From positions 1 through 56,246 of the forward strand of contig NZ_LEKH01000015.1 of NCBI RefSeq assembly GCF_001029505.1: a stretch of DNA of 56,246 nucleotides, read 5' to 3'. Under the pieces are notes generated by a model, which worked only from the letters and a program-made list of their open reading frames with translations, had not been told where the DNA came from and made no database searches. Numbering within the stretch: the stretch's first letter is position 1; every line of letters begins with the position of its first letter. Below are positions 1 to 8,121 of this stretch, in pieces. The position numbers and the translations under genes were made by a program. The DNA comes from Rubrobacter aplysinae (GTDB lineage: Bacteria > Actinomycetota > Rubrobacteria > Rubrobacterales > Rubrobacteraceae).

Positions 1-84
1 GGTCCGGGCAGCCTGGGCTTTTGACCTCCCGCGCTCCACGGCAGTGGCTATCTTGCTTCGCAGGTCTTCTGAGTAACCGTTCAT
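1..84 (-). CDS. IS630-type transposase, N-terminal fragment cut by window edge
   Basis: Reading leftward from an ATG at 84, 28 codons are visible before the window ends. They begin MNGYSEDLRSKIATAVERGR and continue with SKAQAART, the characteristic start of the helix-turn-helix region of IS630/Tc1-type transposases (a YSEDLRxKI box, then a segment preceding the recognition helix). The DDE catalytic domain lies outside the window, so activity cannot be judged. The frame is open as far as it is seen. Family assignment rests on these 28 residues only. Confidence 0.75.
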   Translation of the reverse strand, partial: MNGYSEDLRSKIATAVERGRSKAQAART

Positions 85-318
85 GCAGCGATGTTCTCAC
101 CAGTCCATCTCTACCGCAACATGCTGTGAGGCTATTGGCGAGTACGCACACGAACAAAACCAACAGTTGATCAAATCTGTAAACCTCGCTCGCGCTATGT
201 TAGTTTCGACGTTACAAACCCTGGTCACAAACGGCTGGACTGAACCACGTTTTTATTATCAAGTAGAAGGCTCTTCGGAAACGTAATAGCAGCTCTGCAG
301 TATCAAATCGTAAGATCA
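85..318. other. Non-coding stretch upstream of the transposase
   Basis: This stretch lies between the IS630-type transposase start and the hairpin that follows the E2 gene. It is visibly more AT-rich than the rest of the window. It probably contains the terminal inverted repeat of the insertion sequence, but the other end is not in the window, so the boundary and the TA target duplication cannot be set. A 67-codon open frame at 83-286 has no ribosome site and no recognisable protein character and is not called a gene. Confidence 0.4.
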
Positions 319-353
319 TCAGGATGTCCTCTACCTTGGCGAGGACATCCTGA
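319..353 (-). terminator. Hairpin after the E1/E2 dehydrogenase operon
   Basis: A perfect 13-bp inverted repeat (TCAGGATGTCCTC at 319-331 and its complement at 341-353) has a 9-nt loop. It lies 17 nt downstream of the E2 stop codon. On the minus strand the bases after the stem are T-rich but not a pure T run. It is a plausible factor-independent terminator for the operon and also separates it from the insertion sequence. Confidence 0.65.
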
Positions 354-369
354 CTCGACCCACTTACCT

Positions 370-1761
370 TTAAGCTACGAGTAGCATCGGGCTCTCCAGC
401 AGCCGCTTTACCTCGGCCATGTACTGCGCGCCCTCCGCGCCGTTCGCTATGCGGTGGTCGGCGGAGAGGGTGAGCTTCATCATGTTCGCCGCCACGACGT
501 TACCCTCGTCGTCGAAGTCCGGGCGTCGCTGGATGCTGGAGACGGCGACTATCGCGGCCTGGGGCTGGTTGATGATCGCCGAGAAGCTCTCCACCCCGAA
601 CATGCCCATGTTGGAGACCGTGATCGTGCCGCCCTGGTACTCGTCGGGCATTAGCTTACCGTCGCGGGCGCGCTTTGCGAGGTCCTTGGAGGCCCGGGAG
701 ATGGCCGAGAGCGACTTCCCGGCGCAGTCCTTTATGACCGGGGTAATGAGTCCGGCCTCTAGCGCCACGGCCATCGCCATGTTAACCGTCTCGTGCACCT
801 CGATGCCTTCAGAGGTGTACAGAGAGTTGATCTTGGGATACCCGGCGACGGCGAGCGCCACGCCCTTCATTACGAAGTCGTTTACGGAGAGCTTGTCCCC
901 CTGCTCTTCGAGGGCCGCGTTTAGCTGCTTGCGCAGGGCGAGTGCCTCGTCCATCCGCACCTCTACCGTGGCGTAGAAGTGCGGGACCTCCTGCTTTGAC
1001 TGCTGCATCCGCTCGGCGATGACCTTCTGCATCCTGGAGGTCTCCAGGATCTCGGTCCCCTCCGCCCCGGTCGGCGGCGGTAGCTGCGTCTCTCTGGGAG
1101 CAGACTGTGCGGCGGCCTGGGGCTGTGCCTGCTGCTGTGCCTGCTGCTGGCCGTCTCCGGTCTCTTCGGGCGCGGACTCTGGCGCTCTCTTGGCGGTGCC
1201 GCTCTCCATCGCGGCCCGCACGTCACGCTCGACGATGCGTCCGGCGGGACCGCTCCCGTCTACCCGTGAGAGGTCGAGGTCGTTCTCCTTCGCCAGCCGC
1301 CGGACTATCGGGGAGGCGCGGAACTGTCCATTCGAGCTTCCGTTCGCGCCATCTCCTGGAGGCGCCGCCGGCTGTGTCCCGGACTCTGCGCTTTCGCCGC
1401 CTCCGCCGCTCCCGGTCGCGGTAGCCGTTTCGCCGCCGCCTGAGGCGCCTTCTTCCCCGCCGGCCTCTGCCTCGCCGCCACTCGCGGAAGCGCCTCCGGC
1501 GCCACTTTCTGCGGGCGGCTCTTCGCCTTCGGCCAGGATCACGGCCACCGCGTCGCCGACGGGGATGTTGTCGCCTTCGGAGGCCCGGAGCTCGTGCAGC
1601 GTGCCCGAGTTCTCGGCCTCTAGCTCAAGGGTTACCTTGTCGGTCTCTATCTCGGCGAGCGGGTCGCCCTCATTCACCTCGTCGCCCTCGGAGACGATCC
1701 AACGTACGAGGGTGCCCTCCTCCATCGCGTCGCCCATCTTGGGCATAATGACCTCCGGCAT
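370..1761 (-). CDS. Dihydrolipoamide acyltransferase (E2) of a 2-oxoacid dehydrogenase complex
   Basis: This is the core acyltransferase that passes the acyl group from E1 to CoA through a swinging lipoyl arm. Seen in the 463 residues: an N-terminal lipoyl domain (about 1-80) with the ETDKV site (lipoyl Lys42); a Gly/Ala/Ser/Glu-rich linker; a peripheral-subunit-binding domain (about 148-186, RASPIVRRLAKEN); a second Gln/Ala-rich linker; and the C-terminal catalytic domain (about 240-463). The catalytic motif near the end reads DHRIANG (His436, Asn440), where most E2 enzymes have DHRxxDG. The gene is last in an E1-alpha, E1-beta, E2 operon and its ATG overlaps the E1-beta stop by one base (TAATG). 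Pyruvate is the likeliest substrate; a branched-chain complex is possible. No E3 gene is in the window. Confidence 0.9.
   Translation of the reverse strand: MPEVIMPKMGDAMEEGTLVRWIVSEGDEVNEGDPLAEIETDKVTLELEAENSGTLHELRASEGDNIPVGDAVAVILAEGEEPPAESGAGGASASGGEAEAGGEEGASGGGETATATGSGGGGESAESGTQPAAPPGDGANGSSNGQFRASPIVRRLAKENDLDLSRVDGSGPAGRIVERDVRAAMESGTAKRAPESAPEETGDGQQQAQQQAQPQAAAQSAPRETQLPPPTGAEGTEILETSRMQKVIAERMQQSKQEVPHFYATVEVRMDEALALRKQLNAALEEQGDKLSVNDFVMKGVALAVAGYPKINSLYTSEGIEVHETVNMAMAVALEAGLITPVIKDCAGKSLSAISRASKDLAKRARDGKLMPDEYQGGTITVSNMGMFGVESFSAIINQPQAAIVAVSSIQRRPDFDDEGNVVAANMMKLTLSADHRIANGAEGAQYMAEVKRLLESPMLLVA
1123..1146. repeat. Perfect 12-bp tandem duplication inside the E2 linker
   Basis: CTGTGCCTGCTG occurs twice head to tail (1123-1134 and 1135-1146), and a partial third copy follows. 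On the coding strand it produces the repeated Gln-Gln-Ala-Gln pattern of the second interdomain linker of E2 (about residues 205-213). It keeps the frame and sits in a flexible region, as expected of slippage in a tolerant segment. Confidence 0.8.
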
Positions 1762-2759
1762 TACACCACCTCCTGATAAAGCACCCGTTTTGCAGCCGAC
1801 GCCACCTGTTCCTCACCCGGGAACGCCTCTATCTCCAGGTTCCTGGCGTACGGTGCCGGTACCTCCGCGCCGCTCACGCGCTCCACGGGGGCGTCGAGGT
1901 GATCGAACGCCTGCTCCTGGATAATGGCGGCCACCTCGCTGGCAACCCCGAACCACTTCCACTGCTCCTGCACCACGACGGCCCGGTGGGTCTTCTGGAC
2001 CGACTCCACGATGGTCTTCTCGTCGAACGGCCTCAGGCTCCGCAGGTCTATGACCTCCGCCTGTATACCCTCGTCCGCCAATGTATCGGCGACGCGTAAC
2101 AGCAAGTTCACCTGCCGCCCGTAGGAGATCAGCGTCACGTCCGATCCCTCGCGGGCTATGCGCGCCTGCCCGAAGGGGACGGCGTTATCTCCGTCCTCGA
2201 CCTCGCCCTTGGTGCCGTAGAGCGCGCCGGCTTCGAGGAAGATGATGGGGTTCGGATCCCGGATGGCGGTCAGCATCATGCCCTTGGCGTCGTTCGGGGT
2301 TACCGGGGCCACGACCTTCAGACCCGGGAAGTGGCCGTAGAAGCTCTCCAGGGAGTGGGTGTGCTGGGCGGAGAGCTGCACGCCGCCTCCGTTGGGGCCG
2401 CGAATGACCATCGGCACCTGTACCTGACCGCCGGAGAAGTACCTTAGCTTCGCGGCGTTCTGGATGATCTGGTCCGCCGCCAGAAACGAGAAGTTCCAGG
2501 TCATCATCTCCACGACAGGCTTCAGGCCCATCATCGCCATGCCGATAGCCGCCCCGGTAAAGCCGCCCTCGGATATAGGAGTATCCATTACGCGCTTGGG
2601 GCCGAAGGTGTCTATGAGGCCGTCGGTTATGAGGTGAGTGCCGCCGTAGACGCCGATGTCCTCGCCCATGAGCAGGACGTCCTCGTCGCGCTCCATCTCC
2701 TCGGACATCCCGGCCCGCAGGGCTTCACGATAAGTCCTTGTTTCGCTGCTCTCAGCCAA
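1761..2759 (-). CDS. pdhB: 2-oxoacid dehydrogenase E1 component, beta subunit
   Basis: This is the beta subunit of the thiamine-diphosphate-dependent E1 heterotetramer, which decarboxylates the 2-oxoacid and reductively acylates E2. The 332 residues match the family along their length: the start TYREALRAGMSEEMERD, the LMGEDIGVYGG segment, the PISEGGFTGAAIGMAMMG region that contacts the ThDP pyrimidine, and the C-terminal transketolase-like half (DLRSLRPFDEKTI). The start is TTG at 2759, one base after the E1-alpha stop, with its GAGGAG ribosome site inside the end of that gene, so the two are translationally coupled. The symbol assumes the pyruvate-type complex; acetoin or branched-chain substrates cannot be excluded from sequence. 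Confidence 0.9.
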   Translation of the reverse strand: MAESSETRTYREALRAGMSEEMERDEDVLLMGEDIGVYGGTHLITDGLIDTFGPKRVMDTPISEGGFTGAAIGMAMMGLKPVVEMMTWNFSFLAADQIIQNAAKLRYFSGGQVQVPMVIRGPNGGGVQLSAQHTHSLESFYGHFPGLKVVAPVTPNDAKGMMLTAIRDPNPIIFLEAGALYGTKGEVEDGDNAVPFGQARIAREGSDVTLISYGRQVNLLLRVADTLADEGIQAEVIDLRSLRPFDEKTIVESVQKTHRAVVVQEQWKWFGVASEVAAIIQEQAFDHLDAPVERVSGAEVPAPYARNLEIEAFPGEEQVASAAKRVLYQEVV

Positions 2760-2760
2760 C

Positions 2761-3816
2761 CTACTCCTCCCCCATGTACTCGTCGGCTCCGGCGTAGACG
2801 TCGGTGTAGAGCTCGCTTATGTCCGGCTCCTCGCTCTCGTCGGCAAACTTTACGGCCTCGTTCACCGTCTCGCGGGCCTCGTTCTGGTACTCCTCCAGAT
2901 CGCCCTCGGTAACGGCCTCTCTATCCAGCAGCTTCTTCTCCAGAAGCCCTATCGGATCGCGCTCGCGCCACTGCTCGACCTCTTCCTTCGTGCGGTACTT
3001 CTCGAAGAAGTCGCCCGCGCCGTGGGGGGCGGTGCGGTAGGTTATGACGTCCACGGCGTGGGGCTGTCCGGTCTCGCGCACCTTCTGCGTGACCCTCTCG
3101 GCGCACTCCAGCACGGCCTCGAGGTCCATGCCGTCGACCTTCTCGTTCTCGATGCCGTAGGCGTCGAACTTCGCGGCGAGGTCGGTCATCGCCGTGGACC
3201 GCTCCACCGAGGTGCCCATGCCGTACTGGTTGTTCTCCAGAATGAACAGGCACGGGTTCCAGCCTTCCTTGCCCCACAGCCCGGAGAGGTTGGCGGCCTC
3301 GTGGAAGGCGGCGTTGTGCATGGAGCCGTCCCCGAGGTAGAGCTGCACCATCGAGTCTTCATCAGACTCCTCGGAACCTTCGTGGTAGCGCATGGCGTAG
3401 GCCATCCCCACCCCGAGCGGTATGTGCCCGGCGACGATGCCGTAGCCGCCCATCAGGCCCCGCTCGACGTCGAACAGGTGCATCGAGCCGCCCTTGCCCT
3501 TGACCATCCCGGTGCCCTTGCCGTACAGCTCGGCCATGACCTCCTTGGGGTCCGCGCCGAGCAGGAGGGCGTGGGCGTGGTCCCGGTAGGCGGTTATGAC
3601 CTTGTCCCCGTCCTGCTTGTGGTCGATGAAGCCTGTCGCCACCGCCTCCTGGCCGATGTAGACGTGTAGATAGCCCCCGACCTTACCCTGCCGGAAGCCC
3701 TTCTGAGTCGCCTCCTCGAAGGTGCGGATCTCGACCATCTTGCGATACAACTCGACGAGACGCTCGCCGTTCGTGGCTACGGAACCACTCTCGGCCTGCT
3801 TTTTACCCTCTGACAT
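2761..3816 (-). CDS. pdhA: 2-oxoacid (pyruvate-type) dehydrogenase E1 component, alpha subunit
   Basis: This E1 alpha subunit of 351 residues carries the ThDP-binding motif: LGDGSMHNAAFHEA at about 168-181, then ILENNQYGMGT. GGYLHVYIGQEAV near residue 47 is typical of pyruvate-type E1-alpha. In the flexible loop where many E1-alpha proteins have RGHSMSD, this one reads APHGAGD: the His is kept but both serines, the regulatory phosphorylation sites in mitochondrial enzymes, are absent. It is the first gene of the three-gene operon, has a good AAGGGGA ribosome site before ATG 3816, and lies behind a recognisable promoter at 3891-3920. The N-terminal 15-20 residues are polar and probably disordered. 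Confidence 0.9.
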   Translation of the reverse strand: MSEGKKQAESGSVATNGERLVELYRKMVEIRTFEEATQKGFRQGKVGGYLHVYIGQEAVATGFIDHKQDGDKVITAYRDHAHALLLGADPKEVMAELYGKGTGMVKGKGGSMHLFDVERGLMGGYGIVAGHIPLGVGMAYAMRYHEGSEESDEDSMVQLYLGDGSMHNAAFHEAANLSGLWGKEGWNPCLFILENNQYGMGTSVERSTAMTDLAAKFDAYGIENEKVDGMDLEAVLECAERVTQKVRETGQPHAVDVITYRTAPHGAGDFFEKYRTKEEVEQWRERDPIGLLEKKLLDREAVTEGDLEEYQNEARETVNEAVKFADESEEPDISELYTDVYAGADEYMGEE

Positions 3817-3890
3817 AAAGAGTCCCCTTCCCTGGAGGTCACACCCGGCAGCTTACCCTATACCTTTGTCTGTTGTACGTTCCACGAAGC

Positions 3891-3920
3891 AGTATATACT
3901 TTTCCTATATCTGGAATCAA
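3891..3920 (-). promoter_or_regulatory. Sigma-70-like promoter of the E1/E2 operon
   Basis: On the minus strand TTGATT (3920-3915) and TATACT (3896-3891) are separated by 18 bp, 75 bp upstream of the E1-alpha start. The surrounding AT-rich island carries three variants of a TATAGRRWAAG-like motif (3922-3932, 3899-3910 and 3852-3863 on the minus strand). These could be operator sites because they flank or overlap the promoter elements. Confidence 0.6.
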
Positions 3921-3939
3921 ACTTTTCTATACCCCGGTC

Positions 3940-4533
3940 TCATTCCGCTTTTTGCAGTCTTATAAGGTGCTCGCGGGCGGCTTTGAAGGCGCGGGCGCGG
4001 TGGGAGTCGGCGTGCTTGGCGTCGCCCATCTCGGCGTAGGTGCGAGCGTCTCCCTCCGGGATGAAGATGGCGTCCCACCCGAAGCCGCCCTCGCCGCGGG
4101 GAGCACTGGCGAGGCTCCCGGAGACCTCGCCGGGGAAGACCTCCACGCCGTTCGCGGCGGCTATGGCGACGGCGCAGACGGCACGGGCGTCGCGGGGCAG
4201 GCCGTCGCGCAGCATGCCGCAGATACCCTCGTTGCCGACGGCGGACATGAACCACTTGGTAAACGCCCCCGGCAAACCGTTCCAGGCTTCGATCACGAGC
4301 CCGGAGTCCTCGACGAGCACGGGGAGGTCGGGAGAGCCCAGGGCGCGACGGGCCTCGCGGGCCTTTTCTGCGGCGACCTCCCGCGGGTCCAGGGCCTGTA
4401 TCTCCGGCACTTCGGGGCTCTCGGAGCGGAGCTCCACGCCCAGGATGCCCGCCGCCTCCCGGCGCTTGTTCTCGTTCGAGGTTACGAATACGGCTTCCAC
4501 GTCGGCTTCCACATCGGCTCCCATAGCTCCCAT
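3940..4533 (-). CDS. rdgB: RdgB/HAM1 non-canonical purine NTP pyrophosphatase
   Basis: This enzyme hydrolyses dITP, XTP and related purine triphosphates to monophosphates, keeping them out of nucleic acids. The HAM1/RdgB signature is clear: FVTSNENKRREAAGIL near the N-terminus (family TxNxxKxxE), EDSGLVIEAWNGLPGAFTKW (the (E/T)DSGL metal/substrate region) and GEGGFGWDAIFIPEG. At 197 residues the length is normal. The first dozen residues (MGAMGADVEADVEA) come from short tandem duplications at 4492-4527 and are not family sequence; a start at the second Met is possible. It stands alone, with the dehydrogenase operon's promoter behind it. Confidence 0.9.
   Translation of the reverse strand: MGAMGADVEADVEAVFVTSNENKRREAAGILGVELRSESPEVPEIQALDPREVAAEKAREARRALGSPDLPVLVEDSGLVIEAWNGLPGAFTKWFMSAVGNEGICGMLRDGLPRDARAVCAVAIAAANGVEVFPGEVSGSLASAPRGEGGFGWDAIFIPEGDARTYAEMGDAKHADSHRARAFKAAREHLIRLQKAE
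4492..4527. repeat. Three imperfect 12-bp tandem units at the start of rdgB
   Basis: GGCTTCCACGTC, GGCTTCCACATC and GGCTCCCATAGC follow one another at 4492-4527. On the coding strand they create the ADVEADVEA stretch that precedes the first conserved strand of RdgB. The units keep the frame. This is one of several 12-bp-period repeats in the window. Confidence 0.7.
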
Positions 4534-4872
4534 GTGCGCATCATCTCACGGTGCGAGGTTTCGGGCGCGGCCCGGCATCAGCGCCGGACCCGGTCGCTTT
4601 ATACGCTTACCTATACTACGCGCGGCGCGTATGGTACAGTCGCCGTCATGCTCGTCGCCAGGGTCGCAAGCTCGAAACGAGACGGGGGTCGGGTCTACCC
4701 CGCAGATCCCCGCTCCAGATCTTATGCGGGTCCGGCGCGGCGCTTTTGCGGTACTTATGTAGATAGTCGTGTAGGTAGCTATGTAGGTGCTCGTGCAAGG
4801 TATTTACGAGATGTACACGTTAATTCCGTGACCTCCGCGTAAGAGACGCTACCGGGAAGAGGTAAGTCAGGT
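4534..4872. promoter_or_regulatory. Divergent spacer between rdgB and the aminotransferase, with 12-bp tandem units
   Basis: No gene is supported in this 339-bp spacer. It must hold the promoters of the leftward rdgB and the rightward aminotransferase. At 4759-4794 three imperfect 12-bp units stand in a row: GTAGATAGTCGT, GTAGGTAGCTAT and GTAGGTGCTCGT. They end 78 bp before the aminotransferase ATG, a position compatible with an upstream regulator site. A TATACT hexamer occurs near 4613 but no matching -35 box was found. Open frames here have no ribosome site. Confidence 0.45.
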
Positions 4873-6198
4873 ATGGCACTGGTTGATCTGGATCGTTTCG
4901 ACTTTCTGTACGCCAACAGGGTAAAAGGCATGAAAACGGCGGCGACCCGCGACCTCATGGCCACGCTATCGCGGCCCGGGATCATCTCGCTGGCCGGAGG
5001 TTTCCCGGATACCAAGGCATTCGGCGAGGAGGCTTTCAAGGACCTCTCGGACGACGTGGCCCAGGGCTTCGCCCAAGCCCTGCAGTACGGGCCGACCGGC
5101 GGTCTGGAGACCATAAAGGACGTCATAGTGGACGTGATGGAGGCCGAGGGAGTCTCCACGCGCCAGGAGGACGTCTTCATAACCACCGGAGGGCAGCAGG
5201 GCCTGGACCTCGTCGCGAAGACCTTCCTGGACGAGGGTGACGGGATAATCTGCGAAGGCCCGACCTACGCCGGGGCGCTCAACGCCTTCGCCGCCTACCG
5301 GCCCAGGATCATGCACGTCCCGATGGACCGTGCGGGCATGATCCCGGCCGCCGCCCGCGAGTCGCTGGAGAAGGCGCGCAAGCAGGGCGTACACGTGAAG
5401 TTCATCTACACCGTGCCCAACTTCCAGAACCCGGCCGGGGTGACGCTCGCCAAAGAGCGCCGACGGGAGCTACTAGAGCTTGCCAGAGAGTACGATCTCG
5501 TGATCCTGGAGGACAACCCGTACGGCATGCTCCGCTTCGAGGGCGAGAGCCTGCCCACGCTCGCCTCGCTGGAGCAGGAAGACAACGGCGAGGTCGAGCG
5601 GGTGGTATATCTGGGGACCTTCTCGAAGATATTCGCCCCCGGCGTGAGGCTCGGGTGGGTCCACGCCCAGCCGGGGATACTGCACAAGATCAACGTCGGC
5701 AAGCAGGGAGCGGACCTCTGCTCCTCGAACCTCTCGCAGATGATGATCTCCTCCTTCTTCCAGAACTCGGACTGGCGTGGCTACGTGAACCGCCTGAACG
5801 ACATCTACCGCGAGCGGCGCAACGCGATGCTCGACGCTTTAGCGGAGTTCATGCCCAAGGACGTGCACTGGACCCACCCCGAGGGCGGGCTCTTCGTGTG
5901 GGCCACCCTGCCGAGCTACATAGACGCCACGGCGATGCTGCCCCAGGCGATAGCAAAGAACGTCGCCTACGTCCCCGGCGAGGGCTTCTACGCCGGAGAC
6001 GAGGGCAAGAACTGCATGCGGCTGAACTTCTCGTTCGTGGAGTCGGACAAGATCCGGCGCGGCATCGAGCTTCTGGCGGAGGTGATCCGGGAGCGCATGG
6101 AGCTGCGCGGCAGCCTGGAACGTGGCTCACACTCGGGCTCGCACGCCTCGCAAGCCTCACAGGCTGCGGAGAAGTCCTCCAGCAGAAAGTCCGGGTAG
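4873..6198 (+). CDS. PLP-dependent aminotransferase of the 2-aminoadipate/MocR-like class
   Basis: This fold-type I aminotransferase has 441 residues. The PLP Lys is in YLGTFSKIFAPGVRLGW (about residue 251), with upstream family motifs TTGGQQGLDL, YTVPNFQNPAGV and LEDNPYG. It resembles LysN/2-aminoadipate transaminases and the enzyme half of MocR regulators, but it begins directly at the enzyme domain and has no DNA-binding domain. The last about 25 residues form a Ser/His/Gln-rich tail with short duplicated units, unlike the rest of the protein. Substrate is undetermined; aromatic, 2-aminoadipate and branched-chain amino acids are all known for this class. D-Ala-D-Ala ligase follows after 6 bp, so the two are probably co-transcribed. 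Confidence 0.85.
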   Translation: MALVDLDRFDFLYANRVKGMKTAATRDLMATLSRPGIISLAGGFPDTKAFGEEAFKDLSDDVAQGFAQALQYGPTGGLETIKDVIVDVMEAEGVSTRQEDVFITTGGQQGLDLVAKTFLDEGDGIICEGPTYAGALNAFAAYRPRIMHVPMDRAGMIPAAARESLEKARKQGVHVKFIYTVPNFQNPAGVTLAKERRRELLELAREYDLVILEDNPYGMLRFEGESLPTLASLEQEDNGEVERVVYLGTFSKIFAPGVRLGWVHAQPGILHKINVGKQGADLCSSNLSQMMISSFFQNSDWRGYVNRLNDIYRERRNAMLDALAEFMPKDVHWTHPEGGLFVWATLPSYIDATAMLPQAIAKNVAYVPGEGFYAGDEGKNCMRLNFSFVESDKIRRGIELLAEVIRERMELRGSLERGSHSGSHASQASQAAEKSSSRKSG

Positions 6199-6204
6199 CG
6201 GTAG

Positions 6205-7161
6205 ATGGCCCGGGTAGCCGTCCTATCCGGCGGGCACTCGATGGAGCGGGAGATCTCCATCGTGACCGGCACCCGTGTACGCCGGGCGCTGGAGCGTCTT
6301 GGACACGAGGTCCATAGCCTGGACCTGGACGAGAGCACCACCGATACCTTGATGCAGAGCCGCCCAGACGCCGCCTTCGTGTGCCTGCACGGCGTCGGTG
6401 GCGAGGACGGCACGGTGCAGGCGGTGCTCGAAACCCTCGGCATCCCCTACACCGGCAGCGGCCCGCTCTCCAGCATCCGCTCGATGGACAAGGACTACGC
6501 CAAACGGATGATGCTCGCCGGGAACGTCGCGACCCCGCCTTTTCGCACCTTCCTCCGGCGCGCCATGCGCGAGATGGGCGCGGCGAGCGCGCTGGAGGAG
6601 GCGGCGGAGTCAATCGGCTATCCGCTGCTCGTAAAACCCGCCCGCGGCGGCTCCGGGATGGGCATCTCGACCGTGGAGTCCGGGGAAGGTCTGCTCGACG
6701 CCGCGTACGAGGCCCTCGGCTACGACGCCAAGATCATCCTGGAGAAGCTGGTATCCGGGACCGAGATCACGGTCCCCGTAATAGAGCCTCACGGCGAGCC
6801 CCCGCGCGCGCTCGGCCTGGTCGAGATAAGGCCCCAGGACGGGGCCTACGACTACGGGGCCCGCTACACCCCCGGCATGACCGACTTCGCCATCCCCGCC
6901 GAGATCCCGGCCGAGGCGGCGGTGAAGGTCGAGGAGGCCGCGCTCGACGCCTACCGCACCCTGGGATGCTCGGGATTTGCGCGGGTGGATATGATCCTGT
7001 CGGACGACACGCCCTGGGTGATAGAGGTCAACTCCATTCCAGGCTTTACCGAGACCTCCACGCTACCCATCGCCGCCGAGGCGGCGGGCCTCTCCTTCGA
7101 CGACCTCGTCGAGACCATCCTTGAAAGCGCCCTCCACACGGAGGCGACGGCCAAGCTGTAG
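6205..7161 (+). CDS. ddl: D-alanine--D-alanine ligase
   Basis: This ATP-grasp ligase makes D-Ala-D-Ala for peptidoglycan precursors in the cytoplasm. Seen in 318 residues: the N-terminal VAVLSGGHSMEREISI motif with the catalytic Glu; the HGVGGEDGTVQ segment; YTGSGPLSSIRSMDKDYAKR; the ATP-grasp LLVKPARGGSGMGIS loop; and the C-terminal RVDMILSDDTPWVIEVNSIPG metal-binding region, where most Ddl proteins read EVNTxPG. It follows the aminotransferase by 6 bp without its own obvious promoter. The next gene converges from the right. The assignment as Ddl rather than another ATP-grasp enzyme is well supported. Confidence 0.9.
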   Translation: MARVAVLSGGHSMEREISIVTGTRVRRALERLGHEVHSLDLDESTTDTLMQSRPDAAFVCLHGVGGEDGTVQAVLETLGIPYTGSGPLSSIRSMDKDYAKRMMLAGNVATPPFRTFLRRAMREMGAASALEEAAESIGYPLLVKPARGGSGMGISTVESGEGLLDAAYEALGYDAKIILEKLVSGTEITVPVIEPHGEPPRALGLVEIRPQDGAYDYGARYTPGMTDFAIPAEIPAEAAVKVEEAALDAYRTLGCSGFARVDMILSDDTPWVIEVNSIPGFTETSTLPIAAEAAGLSFDDLVETILESALHTEATAKL

Positions 7162-7209
7162 CTCAACCCGCTTCTTGTCGCGGATGGGGCAACGTTATGG
7201 GTGTGCTCT

Positions 7210-8028
7210 CTAACCCCCGTGGGCCTCGACCGAGACGGGTTGCCACTCGTTCCACTCGGCCAGGCGCGACTCGTAGTCCTCGGTTGCGATCTCAATCGGC
7301 TTCTCGCCGAAGAAGATCCGCAGCGGCGGCTCTTCGGCGTCTACCACCTTGAGGATCGCGCTCCGGGTCGCCGCCGGATCGCCCGGGCTGGCGGCCGACG
7401 GACGGTTCTTTGCCGCCTCACGGACCTCAGCGTAGGCCGGGTTCTCCTCGCTTTTCGCCGCGGACGCTCCGGACCATTCCGTCGAGTACGGGCCGGGCTC
7501 TATCAGGGTTACGTTGATGCCGAAGCCCGCAGCCTCCCGTGAGAGCGACTGAGAGAATCCTTCGAGAGCCCACTTGGAAGCGTGGTATGCGCCGACCGTC
7601 GGGAACGCGCTGATGCCGCCGATGCTCGACACCTGGATGATGTGTCCCGAGCCCTGCTCGCGCATGATCGGCAGCGCCGCCTGCGTGATCCACAACGCAC
7701 CAAACAGGTTCGTCTCCATCTGGCCCCGGATCTCACTCTCGCTGAGCTCCTCGACCATGCCAAAGTGCCCGTAGCCAGCGTTGTTCACGACCACGTCGAG
7801 CCGGCCAAAGTGGTCCGCGGCCCTCTTCACGGCGTCGAAGTCGGCGTCGCGGTCGGTAACGTCGAGCTGTATCGGCAGGAAAGCATCGCCGTAGGCGTCG
7901 ACGAGCCCATCCAGGGTATCGAGCTTACGGGCGGTCGCGGCCACCCTGTCTCCCCGCTCCAGGGCGGCCTCCGCCCATTCCCGTCCAAAGCCCTTCGACG
8001 CACCGGTGATAAACCATGTCTTGGTCAA
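7210..8028 (-). CDS. Short-chain dehydrogenase/reductase
   Basis: This classical SDR has 272 residues: the cofactor-binding TGASKGFG (8-15), the NNAG motif at 82-85, catalytic Ser near 134, and Tyr148/Lys152 in YHASK. An Arg-containing loop after the second strand (ATARKLD) suggests NADP(H). The C-terminal region (PSAASPGDPAATRSAILKVV, FFGEKPIE) is typical of a large actinobacterial group annotated only as oxidoreductase or short-chain dehydrogenase, so the substrate cannot be named. TTG 8028 is the start. The gene is convergent with ddl and stands alone. Confidence 0.85.
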   Translation of the reverse strand: MTKTWFITGASKGFGREWAEAALERGDRVAATARKLDTLDGLVDAYGDAFLPIQLDVTDRDADFDAVKRAADHFGRLDVVVNNAGYGHFGMVEELSESEIRGQMETNLFGALWITQAALPIMREQGSGHIIQVSSIGGISAFPTVGAYHASKWALEGFSQSLSREAAGFGINVTLIEPGPYSTEWSGASAAKSEENPAYAEVREAAKNRPSAASPGDPAATRSAILKVVDAEEPPLRIFFGEKPIEIATEDYESRLAEWNEWQPVSVEAHGG

Positions 8029-8121
8029 GGTAATTCCTGTCCTTTTGGATAGCTAAGCAGGCCCAGTACCCGAGTCTAAACTATCAATCCTCTACGTCAG
8101 ATAAAACAGGGCCGCGACGCT

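Noticed and set aside
83-286. 67-codon open frame on the plus strand at the left edge
   Set aside because: No ribosome site and no protein family character; overlaps the transposase start and probably lies in the IS end.
4534-4872. tRNA or riboswitch in the rdgB-aminotransferase spacer
   Set aside because: No cloverleaf, T-loop motif or known riboswitch core was found; only short tandem units and possible promoter words.
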